A DNA stretch of 64,000 bases, from contig JAJPHZ010000020.1 in NCBI GenBank assembly GCA_021325025.1, positions 1-64,000 on the forward strand, given 5' to 3'. The notes beneath the pieces are model-generated. The model was given only the letters and a program-made list of their open reading frames with translations, did not search any database and had not been told where the DNA came from. The translations under genes were made by a program, and so were the position numbers. Below are positions 63,901 to 64,000 of this stretch, piece after piece (within the stretch, counting starts at the first letter, position 1; every line of letters starts with the position of its first letter). Source of the stretch: Pseudomonadota bacterium (GTDB taxonomy: Bacteria > Desulfobacterota > Binatia > Binatales > Binataceae).

Positions 63901-64000
63901 GCAAAAGTGCGGCCGGCGTCGGTGCTGCGCCACACCCCACCGTTCGCCGCGCCCGCATAGATCCGGTTGGCAGTGGTGGGATCGCCTGCCACCGAGGAGA
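60954..64000 (-). CDS. Secreted BNR/sortilin-like repeat protein, partial
   Basis: The frame is open to the right edge, so the N-terminus is outside the window. At least 1014 residues hold many BNR-type blades (WRSTDAGRTFAQVF, FKSTDHGNSWMQITGG, VFVSTDGGGAWSEA), giving a glycosidase-like beta-propeller without visible catalysis. A Pro/Thr linker (61600-61800) follows. Then comes a beta domain, a hydrophobic helix plus RRR (LFLIGLGLLWAPAPQRRR), and a last 75 residues with ALAVSELGCGGGG. The tail resembles a sorting or anchoring signal but has extra sequence after it. Confidence 0.8.
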   Translation of the reverse strand, partial: SSVAGDPTTANRIYAGAANGGVWRSTDAGRTFAQVFDSAPTQAIGAITVDRNGIVWVGTGEGVHGDSYYGQGIFKSTDHGNSWMQITGGAGNPFVHAALRRIAVDNSAPPHIFAAATYAGSLSRADAFWNESDPNNDGLWRSTDGGATWRQVGNSTASGGRATFNGCTLFGSSDPCPAEDVVLDPHNDQRVYASIEFVNVFVSTDGGGAWSEANLPGIPTGTINEISRAALTVTSAGAGAPATVYTSVGGKDPRFLRGFFVSTDSGTSWAARSIPSKVLSSGGFTVTLDGDGSGLGAYGQSSYDQTVAVVPGQPQVVFFGAVGAYLSTDSAASWNFIAGSVSNTTVQETHCDQHASAIDPFNSNRLYIANDGGFYAYDLAAGSWTSFFNNEQNQTVSSGQIQGIGPHPTDNHRLLAGFQDNGTQLYTGTLGWNTVETGDGGFALFDRVAPNFAYHTFATTGGGPTPSRSTDGGLSWDFDDPFASLKTVIGTDRFGFYPPLAVDPASARRVMIGGHMIYVSTDGMLSWKVQSGDLTGTCGITNDRCALQDIEFVPASTRAWALSMLNGTVGFTVSNTTQANLNSGASWSDVTGNLPITSTQTQATGIAVDPGPGRSDVAYLSISGFEAATGAGHIYRTTDFGMTWNRADGAGGSAPLPDVPTLRVLVDNTDTTGATLLAGTDIGVFRSTDAGDTWSTFNLGVIPAVPIFDLEQNHNGVIFAGTHGRGAYQLGAPAPTPTASVTSTATPSATPTFGPTPTASVTATATATSAPTTTATSTPAPTATASATAVPTATSSAPGPTPTPVPGAHATSTTVSVSAVPGSTVGAGTLTISNTAGQAEMVSAVEVELTNPIIFTSLTLSAAGQSTTVAPPSAHTIFTFAPIALPAGGSITFALSADIAGGMAMAGGQMVYAGQAAVVTRVLENRAELPVLAALFLIGLGLLWAPAPQRRRIALAAMLAIALAVSELGCGGGGQGGARPGSVQTAGSVSASYSSGGAVGVSGLPATLSAISIR

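Noticed and set aside
1..64000. CRISPR arrays, tRNA or rRNA genes, IS elements, prophage
   Set aside because: No regular repeat-spacer series, cloverleaf, rRNA core, transposase or integrase was found on reading both strands.

Overview
The window is GC-rich, densely coding bacterial DNA. A Tol-Pal operon, predicted outer-membrane barrels, lipoproteins and an Lgt gene indicate a diderm (Gram-negative) cell. I infer an uncultivated soil or groundwater lineage of the Binatota/Desulfobacterota kind. This rests on the mix of many amidohydrolase-2 enzymes, acyl-CoA dehydrogenases, P450s, a MauE/MauD pair and secreted proteins with Pro/Thr linkers. No rRNA, tRNA or marker gene fixes the taxonomy. 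I saw no CRISPR array, transposase, integrase or phage gene.

Layout. 1-285: two tandem copies of a palindrome-rich repeat. 286-6851: D-aminoacylase-like and amidohydrolase-2 enzymes, a large secreted beta-helix protein and a PPOX-type flavoprotein. 6894-16422: housekeeping and envelope genes (endonuclease III coupled to a putative outer-membrane protein, secreted M20 peptidase, FIST protein, MauE/MauD-like pair, DUF5132-like small protein, then lgt-tlpA-ctpA, and dtd). 16427-18500: DUF1285-like protein, trmL, GFA-family protein, SnoaL-like protein. 18517-26545: a catabolic accessory region with three more amidohydrolase-2 paralogues, two zinc alcohol dehydrogenases and a TadG-like pilin-associated protein. 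26774-35797: a nitrate assimilation locus (nirB-nirD-nasA-narK, mostly overlapping by 4 bp, followed by an AlgE-like porin) with a divergent LysR regulator. 35864-38848: peptide-type ABC substrate-binding protein and pcnB. 39060-45403: tolQ-tolR-tolA-tolB-pal-cpoB-ribF. 45919-48231: secreted IPT/Kelch protein behind an unusual AT-rich leader. 48345-60845: a lipid or steroid side-chain catabolism-like region (VOC protein, two acyl-CoA dehydrogenases, TPP-dependent E1 alpha/beta, Ltp2-like thiolase-fold protein with a DUF35 partner, cupin, MFS transporter, two P450s, FMN alpha-hydroxyacid oxidase). 60954-64000: the 3' part of a large BNR-repeat secreted protein that runs off the window.

How the genes work together. 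The nitrate block would import nitrate and reduce it to nitrite and then ammonium under LysR control. The 48-61 kb block has the parts for P450 oxidation of a hydrophobic substrate, CoA-ester dehydrogenation and retro-aldol cleavage. It resembles the actinobacterial cholesterol side-chain (igr) gene set but lacks a recognisable MaoC hydratase. The scattered amidohydrolases and alcohol dehydrogenases suggest breadth in aromatic or cyclic organic acid turnover. The most unusual items are this igr-like cluster with its cysteine-less thiolase, the MauE/MauD pair without methylamine dehydrogenase genes, the porin attached to the nitrate operon, and the overlapping leader ORF before the Kelch protein.
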